The translations under genes were made by a program, and so were the position numbers. A model generated the notes under the pieces. It saw only the letters and a program-made list of their open reading frames with translations. It made no database searches and had not been told where the DNA came from. A DNA stretch of 9,825 nt from contig JASHRY010000173.1 in assembly GCA_030037105.1 (NCBI GenBank), forward strand, positions 1 to 9,825. Reading direction: 5' to 3'. Source of the DNA: Xanthobacteraceae bacterium. GTDB lineage: Bacteria > Pseudomonadota > Alphaproteobacteria > Rhizobiales > Xanthobacteraceae. Of this stretch, positions 1 to 6,683 are shown in pieces (within the stretch, counting starts at the first letter, position 1; each line of letters starts with the position of its first letter).

Positions 1-1007
1 ACAAGGGCCAGACCATGACCTTCGTCGAGGCGTGCCGCGCGTTCAAGGCCGTAACCGGCAGCCTGCCGCTCGACATCACCATGATGATCGAAGGCGAGGA
101 AGAGTGCGGCTCGAAGCACCTGTTCGGCTTCGTGCGCGACAATGCCAACGAATTGCGGCGCGACCTTGCGCTTGTCTGCGACACCGGCATGTGGGACGCG
201 CAGACGCCGTCAATCACGACCTCGCTGCGCGGGCTCCTTTACGAGGAGGTCAGACTCACTTGCGCCGACCGCGATCTGCATTCGGGTGTGTTCGGCAGCG
301 CCGCGCGCAATCCGATTCATGTGCTTGCGGATATTCTCTCCGCGCTGCACAAGCCGGACGGCTCGGTTGCCATTCCCGGCTTCTACGACGGCGTGAAAGA
401 GCTGCCGCCGGATATCAAGGCCGATCTCGCCGCGCTCGATCTCACCCCGGAAAAACTCCTCGGTCCCATCGGGCTGAAAATTCCGGCCGGCGAGAAGGGC
501 CGCATGCTCATCGAGCAGATCTCGACGCGACCGACCGCCGAGATCAACGGCATCGTCGGCGGCTATACCGGGGAAGGCGCCAAGACCGTCATTCCCGGCA
601 AGGCCATGGCCAAAGTATCGTTCCGCCTGGTCGGCGCGCAGGACCCGGAAAAAATCCGCGCCGCGTTCCGCGACTTTATCCGCGCCCGCGTCCCTGCCGA
701 TTGCACCGTGGAATTCGGCAATTTCGGCAGCGCGCCGGCATTCGACGTGGCCTTCGACAACCCGGCGCTCGCCAAGGCGCGCGCCGCGCTCACCGCGGAA
801 TGGGGCAGGAAGGCGGTGACGGTCGGCGCCGGCGGCTCGATTCCGATCGTCGGCGATTTCAAGATCGTGCTCGGCATGGATACGCTGATGGTCGGCTTCG
901 CGCTCGACGACGACCGCGTGCATTCTCCCAACGAGAAGTTCGATCTCAAGTGCTTCCACAAGGGCATCCGCAGTTGGGCGCGGATTCTGGCGGCGCTGGC
1001 CGGGTAA
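1..1007 (+). CDS. M20-family metallopeptidase (dipeptidase/ArgE/DapE/CPG2 type), 5' end missing
   Basis: Zinc-dependent exopeptidase of the M20 family, probably a cytosolic dipeptidase or aminoacylase; the substrate cannot be read from sequence. The reading frame is open to the left edge and its first full codons read KGQ, followed by TMTFVEACRAFK. This fits the D-D-K-G-Q segment around the bridging metal-ligand Asp, so the ATG at 15 is internal and the N-terminus, with the first metal His, lies outside the window. Counting from that ATG, the catalytic/metal Glu cluster EGEEECGS is at 26-33, the metal Asp in CDT at 56, the dimerisation-domain His in DRDLHSG at 89, a GAGGSIPIVGDF loop at 271-282, and the last metal His in RVHSPNEKFD at 303. 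About 330 residues of an expected 450-480 are visible and appear intact. The stop lies only 5 bp from the stop of the convergent lipoate-ligase-like gene, so the two transcripts must meet or overlap. Family confidence is high; substrate is unknown. Confidence 0.9.
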   Translation, partial: KGQTMTFVEACRAFKAVTGSLPLDITMMIEGEEECGSKHLFGFVRDNANELRRDLALVCDTGMWDAQTPSITTSLRGLLYEEVRLTCADRDLHSGVFGSAARNPIHVLADILSALHKPDGSVAIPGFYDGVKELPPDIKADLAALDLTPEKLLGPIGLKIPAGEKGRMLIEQISTRPTAEINGIVGGYTGEGAKTVIPGKAMAKVSFRLVGAQDPEKIRAAFRDFIRARVPADCTVEFGNFGSAPAFDVAFDNPALAKARAALTAEWGRKAVTVGAGGSIPIVGDFKIVLGMDTLMVGFALDDDRVHSPNEKFDLKCFHKGIRSWARILAALAG

Positions 1008-1012
1008 CGGCG

Positions 1013-1828
1013 CTATCCGCCATGTGCCGTCCGCCAACGGCCGGTCGCGGCCGCGGCGGAAAGATGCGTCAGGAATTTCGCCGGCAGGCCGCATGGCCAT
1101 AATGCCGGCGCGTCGCAATGATCGCCCATCGTGGTCATCGCTTGCGTCCGGATGTCGATCGTCTGGCCGCACAGGGTATGGAAGCGAGCGACGATCGCGG
1201 CGAGCGCTTCGATGTCGGCGTCGATCAAGACCGACGCCGCGGCAGCGACGCAGCGCTCGCCGGGGCCGCACAACTGCCAGTGCTGCGCCAGGCCGGCGAT
1301 CTTGCGGCAGCCAACGGCGAGATCGTGGCGGCCGTCGCAGAACGCTCCCGGTGTTTTGCCGACGCGCGCGACGACGCCGAAATCGGCCAGGGCGGCGCCG
1401 ATCAGCAGGCCAAGCTCGTCGTAGACGCGGTCCATCGAAATTTCGCCAAGGGGATATCTCGCCATCATGGCGATCTGCACGGTGCCCGGACCGATCGGAA
1501 AAACGCCGCCGCCTGAGCGGCGCACCAGCACCGGCCAGCCAAGTACCGCGAGCCTCGCCGTCGCTGCGGCGAAGCCCGGCCAGCGCGTCTGGCTGCGAGT
1601 CACGGTCAATGCGGGTTGCGAGCGCCAAATGAGGATCGTCTGCTGGCGAGCACCGGCGGCGATCTGGTCGAAAAGCGCGTGTTGGCGCCGCAAGCCGATC
1701 TCTGCCGGCTCGGGATCGCCAGCGACGACGATTTGCCAACCGGCGGCGCATGCGTCCGACGGATGGCGATGTCTGCCGGCCGCGCCCCCGTCGAAGGCCG
1801 GCCGTTCAGACACCGTCAATCCGGCCAA
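1013..1828 (-). CDS. Lipoate-protein ligase / octanoyltransferase family protein (LplA/LipB fold)
   Basis: Member of the biotin/lipoate A/B protein ligase superfamily, which attaches lipoyl or octanoyl groups to a lysine of a carrier domain. Counting from the TTG at 1828, the substrate-binding motif RRSGGG is at 103-108, followed by VFPIGPGTVQ. The segment GAFCDGRHDLAVGCRKIAG (161-179) contains Lys176 at the position of the catalytic Lys of LplA. The family usually has a His shortly after SGGG (as in AVYHD); here Pro111 stands near that place and the following GPG recalls LipB (HGPGQL), so the exact reaction is uncertain. It is the last gene of the E1 alpha-E1 beta-lipoyl operon and overlaps the end of the lipoyl gene, so the free lipoyl protein is its obvious candidate substrate (inference). 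The start is unsettled: TTG at 1828 or GTG at 1813 both overlap the upstream gene and neither has a strong Shine-Dalgarno sequence. Length (266-271 residues) is normal for small LplA-type proteins. Confidence 0.8.
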   Translation of the reverse strand: MAGLTVSERPAFDGGAAGRHRHPSDACAAGWQIVVAGDPEPAEIGLRRQHALFDQIAAGARQQTILIWRSQPALTVTRSQTRWPGFAAATARLAVLGWPVLVRRSGGGVFPIGPGTVQIAMMARYPLGEISMDRVYDELGLLIGAALADFGVVARVGKTPGAFCDGRHDLAVGCRKIAGLAQHWQLCGPGERCVAAAASVLIDADIEALAAIVARFHTLCGQTIDIRTQAMTTMGDHCDAPALWPCGLPAKFLTHLSAAAATGRWRTAHGG

Positions 1829-2048
1829 TCAACGTTCCGGGCTTCACCACGCCGTCCTTGGGAACGAGGATATGCAACCGTCCGGCCACGGGAGCCGCGA
1901 TGTCGAACACGGTCTTTTCGACCATCAATTCGGCGATCTTGGCTCCGGCTTCGACCCTGCTGCCGTCGCGATAGAACCAATTGCCGACGATCCCCTCGGG
2001 TATTTTGCTGATATCCCAAAGCCCTTCGGGCACGGCGATGTCCGACAA
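1806..2048 (-). CDS. Free-standing lipoyl-domain carrier protein (80 aa)
   Basis: A complete single biotinyl/lipoyl domain with nothing attached: no catalytic E2 core and no peripheral-subunit-binding domain. The lysine to be modified is Lys45 in ELMVEKTVFDIAAPVAG, which matches the E-x(2-3)-(D/E)-K-(A/T) turn followed by APxxG of lipoyl domains. The E-K-T form resembles 2-oxoacid dehydrogenase lipoyl domains more than the M-K-M of biotin carriers, and the lipoate-ligase-like gene beside it also favours lipoylation. The start is TTG at 2048. It is supported by an AGAAGGGG Shine-Dalgarno stretch (2056-2063) inside the end of the E1 beta gene, and by a single base separating the E1 beta stop from the TTG, an arrangement typical of translational coupling. 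The domain probably accepts an acyl or hydroxyalkyl group from the E1 encoded just upstream; the acceptor after that is not in the window. Confidence 0.85.
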   Translation of the reverse strand: MSDIAVPEGLWDISKIPEGIVGNWFYRDGSRVEAGAKIAELMVEKTVFDIAAPVAGRLHILVPKDGVVKPGTLIGRIDGV

Positions 2049-2049
2049 G

Positions 2050-3072
2050 TCAGTGCCCCTTCTTCACGCAGTCATGGACCGCCTCGGCGATCTTGCCGGC
2101 ATTGGGCAGCGCGAACTGCTCCATCGGCCGCGAATAAGGAATGGGAATATCCGGATAGGCAAGCCGGCGCGGTTTTGCCTTGAGCACCGTTGGATCACGC
2201 TCGACCACCGAGGCGATGATCTCCGCGGTCACGCCGAAGCTCGAATAGTCCTCGTCGACGACGATGAGCCGTCCGGTCTTGGCGACCGACTTGAACACCG
2301 CTGCGCGATCGAGCGGCACCAATGTGCGCAGGTCGATAACCTCGACATCGATCCCCTCCTTCGCCAATTGCTCCGCGGCATCGAGCGCATGATGCACCAT
2401 CATGCTCAGAGCGACGACGGTGGCGTCCTTGCCGGGCCGCACCACCTTGGCCTCGCCGAACGGAATCTCATAAGCCTCGTCCGGCACCTCGGTCGCCGCC
2501 CGTTCCGGCGAAGCCATCCACGCCAGGCCCTGCAGGCCCTTGTGGAACATGTAAAGCACAGGGCCGTCGTCGCGGATGGCGGAAATCATCAGCCCCTTGG
2601 CGTCATAGGCGTTCGCGGGCACGGCGACCTTGAGACCGGGCATATGAGCGAAGGTCGCGTGCAGCGTCTGCGAATGCTGGCCTGCATCGCTGTAGCCGCC
2701 GCCGGTCGCCGTCATGATCACCATCGGCACTTTGCAATTGCCGCCGGAGAAGTAAATGTTCTTGGCCGCCAGATTGTAGATGGCGTCCATGCAGACGCCG
2801 AAGAAATCGACGAACATCAGCTCGACGATCGGCCGCATGCCGGCCATCGCCGCGCCGACGCCGGCGCCAATGAAGGCGGTCTCGGAGATCGGCGTATCGC
2901 GGATGCGCTGGTCGCCGAACTCGGCGAGCAAGCCCGTGGTGGCGCCGAAAATGCCGCCATAGGTGGCGATGTCTTCGCCCATGACGAAGACCGAAGGATC
3001 GTTGCGCATTTCATTGGCGATGCCTTCAGCGATGGCGTGCGACATCGTGAGGATGCGGTTGCTGCTTGGCAT
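2050..3072 (-). CDS. ThDP-dependent 2-oxoacid/acetoin dehydrogenase E1 component, beta subunit
   Basis: Beta subunit (340 aa, full length) of a heterotetrameric E1 that decarboxylates a 2-oxoacid, or cleaves acetoin, and passes the product to a lipoyl group. Visible landmarks are the GEDIATYGG segment (32-40) with the ThDP-activating Glu33, the DTPISE motif (59-64), GQHSQ (131-135) with the conserved His133 that acts in reductive acylation, and the DLRTLVPLD signature (247-255) of the C-terminal transketolase-like domain. The ATG at 3072 follows an AGGGAG Shine-Dalgarno sequence. The gene lies 51 bp after the E1 alpha stop and is coupled to the lipoyl gene downstream. Overall pattern resembles AcoB/PdhB; the substrate (pyruvate, acetoin or another oxoacid) cannot be fixed from sequence, so no symbol is given. 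Confidence 0.93.
   Translation of the reverse strand: MPSSNRILTMSHAIAEGIANEMRNDPSVFVMGEDIATYGGIFGATTGLLAEFGDQRIRDTPISETAFIGAGVGAAMAGMRPIVELMFVDFFGVCMDAIYNLAAKNIYFSGGNCKVPMVIMTATGGGYSDAGQHSQTLHATFAHMPGLKVAVPANAYDAKGLMISAIRDDGPVLYMFHKGLQGLAWMASPERAATEVPDEAYEIPFGEAKVVRPGKDATVVALSMMVHHALDAAEQLAKEGIDVEVIDLRTLVPLDRAAVFKSVAKTGRLIVVDEDYSSFGVTAEIIASVVERDPTVLKAKPRRLAYPDIPIPYSRPMEQFALPNAGKIAEAVHDCVKKGH
2056..2063 (-). promoter_or_regulatory. Ribosome binding site for the TTG-started lipoyl protein
   Basis: The minus strand reads AGAAGGGG here, 7 bases before the TTG at 2048 and inside the last codons of the E1 beta gene. It decides the start of the lipoyl protein, for which there is no ATG at a sensible position. 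Confidence 0.55.
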
Positions 3073-3123
3073 GGCGTTGTCTCCCTAATGCGATTTTGTT
3101 GATCGTCGGATTGCGGAGAAGCT

Positions 3124-4110
3124 TCAGGCAAAGACGTGCTCGAGCGCTTCGGCGGGAGCCGGGTAGGCGCTTTTGCGGGCGAAGGCGAAGGCTTCGTCCA
3201 CCTCCTTGTGCGCCGCAGCGAGCGCGGCGTCGGCTTCCGCGACCGTCACTCCGCGGTTGGCGATCATCTCCTTGCGCAGCCGCTCGATCGGATCTTTCGC
3301 CTTCAGCGCGGCGACCTCGCCGGCCGGGCGATAAACTTCGGGATCGCCCTGGAAATGCCCGTAATAGCGATAGGTCTCGATCTCCATGAGAGTCGGGCCG
3401 CCGCCCGAGCGGGCGCGCGCGATGGCTTCGCCCGCGGCGGCAAAGATCGCCAGCGTGTCGTTGTCGGCGATATGCACTCCGGGAATGCCGTAAGCCGCGG
3501 CGCGCACGCTGTTGTCGGCGACCGCCGTCGATTTCGACTTCGGCACCGAGATGGCCCAGGAATTGTCCTCGATGACGAACAGCACCGGCAGATTCCACAG
3601 CGCCGCGAGATTGAGCGCCTCGTGGAAGGCGCCCTGGTTGGCGGCGCCTTCCCCGACATAGGCGACCGCGACCGCCTTGATGCCGCGCATCTTCGCCGCC
3701 AATGCCGCGCCCACGGCCGGCCCGGTGCCTTCCGCGACGATGCCGCTGCAGACGAAATTCACCTTCGGATCGAGCAGATGCATATGACCGCCGCGGCCGC
3801 CGGCCAGGCCGGTCTTCTTGCCGAATATCTCCGCCGTCATCCTGTTGAGATCGACGCCTTTGGCGATCGCCTGATGATGCGGCCGGTGGGTTGCGGTCAC
3901 CGTGTCCTCGGAGCGCAGATGCACGCAGATGCCTGCCGCGCACGGCTCCTGTCCGGCGGAAAGATGCATTTCACCCGGTACCGGGCCGGCGCCGATGTCG
4001 AATTTCGGCGATTTGCCCTCCATATAAGCCGCGGCCATGCTGTCTTCGTAATAACGCGCCTTGGCCATGGCGGCATACATCCACAGCAATTGTTCTTTCG
4101 TCGGCTTCAT
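3124..4110 (-). CDS. ThDP-dependent 2-oxoacid/acetoin dehydrogenase E1 component, alpha subunit
   Basis: Alpha subunit (328 aa) that binds the ThDP diphosphate through Mg2+ and pairs with the beta subunit encoded next to it. Landmarks are the pocket motif THRPHH (74-79), GGRGGHMHL (104-112), the ThDP motif starting GEGAANQG (153-160) and ending in EDN (181-183), and the loop YRYYGHFQGDPEVYR (247-261) with His252. The GHFxGD form is typical of acetoin-dehydrogenase-like E1 alpha chains. Two deviations from the commonest family sequence are GEG instead of GDG and HRPHH instead of HRGHG. The ATG at 4110 was chosen because GGAGGAA lies just before it and the 328-residue length fits the family (about 325); the frame is open back to 4293, but those 61 codons do not look like protein of this family. 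It is the first gene of the four-gene operon, downstream of a FixK-type box. Pyruvate dehydrogenase E1 is the main alternative. Confidence 0.92.
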   Translation of the reverse strand: MKPTKEQLLWMYAAMAKARYYEDSMAAAYMEGKSPKFDIGAGPVPGEMHLSAGQEPCAAGICVHLRSEDTVTATHRPHHQAIAKGVDLNRMTAEIFGKKTGLAGGRGGHMHLLDPKVNFVCSGIVAEGTGPAVGAALAAKMRGIKAVAVAYVGEGAANQGAFHEALNLAALWNLPVLFVIEDNSWAISVPKSKSTAVADNSVRAAAYGIPGVHIADNDTLAIFAAAGEAIARARSGGGPTLMEIETYRYYGHFQGDPEVYRPAGEVAALKAKDPIERLRKEMIANRGVTVAEADAALAAAHKEVDEAFAFARKSAYPAPAEALEHVFA

Positions 4111-4113
4111 GAG

Positions 4114-4120
4114 TTCCTCC
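4114..4120 (-). promoter_or_regulatory. Strong ribosome binding site of the E1 alpha gene
   Basis: The minus strand reads GGAGGAA, three bases before the ATG at 4110. The spacing is short, but the match to the anti-Shine-Dalgarno sequence is long, and it decides the E1 alpha start against ATGs further upstream in the same frame. Confidence 0.6.
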
Positions 4121-4214
4121 GCTCCCGATTTACCCGGCATCGCCGGTCGGCGTTCTCCCGGCCTTGCTTGAATATGCAATATCTGCGTCCTTTTCACTAC
4201 GGTGTCCTCCGCGA

Positions 4215-4236
4215 CGCCTTGATCTTGATCAAGGCG
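4215..4236. promoter_or_regulatory. FNR/FixK-type operator in a 22-bp perfect palindrome
   Basis: Two 10-base arms (CGCCTTGATC and its reverse complement) are separated by TT. The core at 4219-4232 is TTGATCTTGATCAA, an exact fit to the TTGAT-N4-ATCAA consensus bound by Fnr, FixK, Anr and related CRP-family regulators that respond to low oxygen. It sits in the 179-bp gap between the SixA-like gene and E1 alpha, both on the minus strand, with its centre about 115 bp before the E1 alpha ATG. That fits an activator site if the transcript starts around 4184 (site at about -41), although the -10 region there is not convincing. It lies 53 bp after the SixA-like stop, but has no T-run, so a terminator role is less likely. 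Confidence 0.7.
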
Positions 4237-4289
4237 CACGCTGGTGCAGCCGCGTCGCTGCGCCCGCAATGCCCCGGTTGTCGCCGGCG

Positions 4290-4814
4290 TCAATCGGTCG
4301 TTGCGGCGATCAGGCGCGGACTGACGAAACGCTCCAGCCGGCCGGCGTTCGGATGCAGCCGCGACCAGTCGTCGAGGGGAAGATCGATGACGACGAGGCC
4401 GGACGTCGGCAGTTTTTCGGTGACGCGCTCCCGCGCCTCCACCTCGCCGGAGGCGATCAAACGCACGGCGAGGTCGTGCAGGCCCGGATTGTGGCCGATG
4501 ACGAGGAGCACATGCGCGTCGCGCGTCTCGCGGATGATGCCGAGGAGCTTCTCGGCGCTGGCGTTGTAGATGCGTTCATCTTTGACGAGACGCGGCGCCT
4601 TGGCAAAGGCCGCGGCAACGAGCGTCCAGGTCTGTTCCGCGCGCGTCACCGGCGAGACGAGAGCGAGGTCCGGGACGAGGCCGTGGCGCGCCATGTAGGC
4701 GCCGACGACGGGCGCGTCGTTACGACCGCGCTTGGTGAGTTTACGGTCGCGGTCGCGCGTACCGGGCTCCGGGCGCTCGGTCTTGGCATGGCGCAACAGC
4801 AGCAGACGACGCAT
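4290..4814 (-). CDS. SixA-like phosphohistidine phosphatase (histidine phosphatase superfamily)
   Basis: A small (174 aa) cytosolic member of the histidine phosphatase (phosphoglycerate-mutase-like) superfamily. The N-terminal LLLLRHAKT places the catalytic Arg8-His9; Arg58 lies in SPVTRAEQT, and the second catalytic His108 is in VIGHNPG (106-111). The KLTKRGRNDA segment (25-34) corresponds to the RPLxxRGRxDA stretch of SixA proteins, which dephosphorylate phosphohistidine domains such as that of ArcB or PTS(Ntr) proteins. The ATG at 4814 was chosen because the RHxK motif then starts at residue 8, as usual; the frame is open to 4958 but those extra codons run into the divergent gene. It is divergent from the FAD oxidoreductase (92 bp between starts). 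The natural target is unknown, and there is no histidine kinase or PTS gene in the window. Confidence 0.85.
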   Translation of the reverse strand: MRRLLLLRHAKTERPEPGTRDRDRKLTKRGRNDAPVVGAYMARHGLVPDLALVSPVTRAEQTWTLVAAAFAKAPRLVKDERIYNASAEKLLGIIRETRDAHVLLVIGHNPGLHDLAVRLIASGEVEARERVTEKLPTSGLVVIDLPLDDWSRLHPNAGRLERFVSPRLIAATTD

Positions 4815-4906
4815 GACACGGCCTTGGCGGCGAGGTCGCTTTCTCGGCTCCGGAAGTCTAGCATGGGTGGCCGTCCGCCGGCACAGGCGCGGAACAATAG
4901 CGAGCG

Positions 4907-6478
4907 ATGGATTGGAGCGATACCGCGGCTTACGGCGAAAGCTGGTACGCGGTGACAATGGCGGCGGCGGCGCGGCGGCCGCAACTCGCGGTCGACCTTG
5001 ACGTCGAAGTCTGCGTGATCGGCGGCGGGCTTGCCGGCCTGACGACGGCGCGCGAAGTGGCCCGGCGCGGCTGGTCGGTCGCGCTGTTGGAAGCCGGCCG
5101 CATCGCGGCGGGCGCCTCGGGCCGGAACACCGGGTTCGTGCTGCCCGGCTTCGCCGCCGAGGTCGACAGCCTCATCGATCGTGTCGGCTTGCCGCGCGCC
5201 AAGGATTTGTGGGCGCTGTCGCAGCAAGGCCTCGAATACGTCCGCGACACCATCCGCAACGAAGCCATGGCCGGCATCGATCCACAGGACGGCTGGCTCT
5301 ACGTCTCCAAGACCGACAATAGCGACGAGTTCGGACGCTTCGCCGAACGCCTCGGCGACGTCGGCTGCGAGATCGAGGAATGGCCGACCGAGCGCGTGCG
5401 CGCGGTGTTGCGCAGCGAGCGTTACTTTCACGCCATTCATTATCTGCGGGCGATTCACATCCACCCGCTCAATTACGCGCTCGGTCTCGCCGCCGCCGCC
5501 GAGCGCGCCGGCGCCCGCATCTTCGAGCACACGCCGGCCATCGCCATCGACCCCGCGGGCGTGCGCAAGCGCATCGCCACGCCGACGGCGCGGCTGCGCG
5601 CCAATCACGTCGTGCTCTGCGGCAACGTAGAGATCAGGCCGCTGATGCCGCGGCTTGCCGCCACGCTCATTCCGGTCACGACCTATGTGATCACGACCGC
5701 TCCGCTCGGCCCGCGCCTCGGCGAAGCGATCGGCTATCGCGGCGCGGTCAGCGACACGGATCTTGCCGACAATCACTATCGCATCGTCGGCGGCGATCGG
5801 CTGATGTGGTCGGGCCGGGCGACGACCTGGACGCGCCATCCACGTCGCTACCTGCGCGCGCTCACCGCGGACATCAGGAAGACCTACCCGCAGCTCGGCG
5901 CGGTTGCCGTTGACCACGCCTGGTCCGGCACCTTGGGCAATACCGTCCACCGCATGCCGCAGATCGGCGAACTCGATCGCGGCGTATGGTTGGCGAGCGG
6001 CTTTGGCGGCCACGGTCTCAATACCACGGCCATGGCCGGCAACCTCATCGCCCGCGCGATCGTCGACGGCGATCAAACCTGGAAGCAATTCACGCCGTTC
6101 GAGCTTGTTTGGGCGGGCGGCCTTCTCGGCCGCGTGGTGACGCAGATATATTATTGGAGCAAGCGGCTGCGCGACGCCGAGGCCGAGCGCCGTGCCCGCG
6201 CCGCCGAGATCGCGCGTCGTCGCGCGCGCGCGACCGAAACGGCGCTCGCGTCCGAACAGCCGCGCCCGTTGACGGCGGACAAGGACGCCGCTGCGCCGGC
6301 GACGACGGCGCCGGCTGTGCGCGTACCTGACCCCATTCTGCCCCCGCCTTACGGCGCGGACTCTCTTCCGCCGGCCGCCGACGCGGAGATACCGTCGCAA
6401 ACGCAAACGTCGCCGGACGTCGTCGCCGCCGCGAAACCGCCGCGGCGTCGCAAACGGCGTAAGCGCGCTCCAACGTGA
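4907..6478 (+). CDS. FAD-dependent oxidoreductase of the DAO family (OrdL/PuuB-like) with basic C-terminal tail
   Basis: A flavoprotein amine or amino-acid oxidase/dehydrogenase (523 aa). The N-terminus DWSDTAAYGESWYAVT resembles PuuB/OrdL gamma-glutamylputrescine oxidases. The Rossmann motif VIGGGLAGLTTA is at 37-48, the ribose-binding Glu62 in LLEAG, the flavin loop GASGRNTGFVLPG at 69-81, and the C-terminal FAD motif GVWLASGFGGHGLNTTAMAG at 359-378. The catalytic fold ends near residue 418 (TPFELVWAGG...YYWSKR). Beyond it is a tail of about 100 residues: an Arg/Ala/Glu-rich probable helix (421-450), an Ala/Pro-rich linker (451-509) and a final basic block KPPRRRKRRKR (510-520). The related enzymes I recall lack this tail. 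Start at ATG 4907 gives the expected N-terminus. It is divergent from the SixA-like gene, so shared regulation is possible but not shown. The substrate is unknown. Confidence 0.88.
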   Translation: MDWSDTAAYGESWYAVTMAAAARRPQLAVDLDVEVCVIGGGLAGLTTAREVARRGWSVALLEAGRIAAGASGRNTGFVLPGFAAEVDSLIDRVGLPRAKDLWALSQQGLEYVRDTIRNEAMAGIDPQDGWLYVSKTDNSDEFGRFAERLGDVGCEIEEWPTERVRAVLRSERYFHAIHYLRAIHIHPLNYALGLAAAAERAGARIFEHTPAIAIDPAGVRKRIATPTARLRANHVVLCGNVEIRPLMPRLAATLIPVTTYVITTAPLGPRLGEAIGYRGAVSDTDLADNHYRIVGGDRLMWSGRATTWTRHPRRYLRALTADIRKTYPQLGAVAVDHAWSGTLGNTVHRMPQIGELDRGVWLASGFGGHGLNTTAMAGNLIARAIVDGDQTWKQFTPFELVWAGGLLGRVVTQIYYWSKRLRDAEAERRARAAEIARRRARATETALASEQPRPLTADKDAAAPATTAPAVRVPDPILPPPYGADSLPPAADAEIPSQTQTSPDVVAAAKPPRRRKRRKRAPT

Positions 6479-6633
6479 TGATGCCATGCGTCGGCGCGGC
6501 GATCCGAACGCTGCGGGATGGCAGCAAATGGGGTCATCCGGGCTTTGAATCCGCGCGCTTCGATGGTCACGAACGGATCGGCAACAACCATGTCGGGCCA
6601 ATGTCCCAAATGCAATCCGATTTAACTCTCTGA
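6478..6633 (+). CDS. Possible 51-aa ORF coupled to the FAD oxidoreductase gene
   Basis: An ATG at 6478-6480 overlaps the oxidoreductase stop by one base (TGATG), and the frame runs for 51 codons to a TGA at 6631. The product would begin MMPCVGAAIRTLRDGSKWGH. No family is recognised, no clear Shine-Dalgarno precedes it and there is no signal peptide or membrane segment. The opposite strand is also open here, as is common in GC-rich DNA, so it may be chance. The rest of the 205-bp gap up to the next gene is noticeably AT-richer (6620-6650) and likely holds the next promoter. Confidence 0.15.
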   Translation: MMPCVGAAIRTLRDGSKWGHPGFESARFDGHERIGNNHVGPMSQMQSDLTL

Positions 6634-6651
6634 ATATTTTTGCGGTATGAT
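6621..6651 (+). promoter_or_regulatory. Candidate promoter of the MipA/OmpV-like gene
   Basis: An AT-rich island in GC-rich DNA with TATGAT at 6646-6651 (5 of 6 to TATAAT) and a poor -35 candidate TTTAAC at 6621-6626 (19-bp spacing). It lies 33 bp before the ATG at 6684. The -10 match is good and the -35 is weak. Confidence 0.3.
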
Positions 6652-6683
6652 GATTCCGGAAACGGAGCGGGGGCGCTCTCTCG

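Noticed and set aside
210..1751. A 513-codon minus-strand open frame
   Set aside because: It overlaps the M20 peptidase and the lipoate-ligase-like gene in another frame; its composition is shadow-like (Arg/Asp-rich) and has no motif.
3026..3943. A 305-codon minus-strand open frame within E1 alpha
   Set aside because: Same strand, shifted frame; the product is low-complexity Arg/Gly and the real frame carries all E1 motifs.
4111..4293. N-terminal extension of E1 alpha by 61 codons
   Set aside because: It would translate through the FixK-type palindrome, has no family similarity, and the strong GGAGGAA at 4114-4120 marks ATG 4110.
4815..4906. Promoters in the gap between the divergent SixA-like and oxidoreductase genes
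   Set aside because: Promoters must exist nearby, but no pair of boxes with acceptable spacing could be supported; TAGACT on the minus strand has no matching -35.
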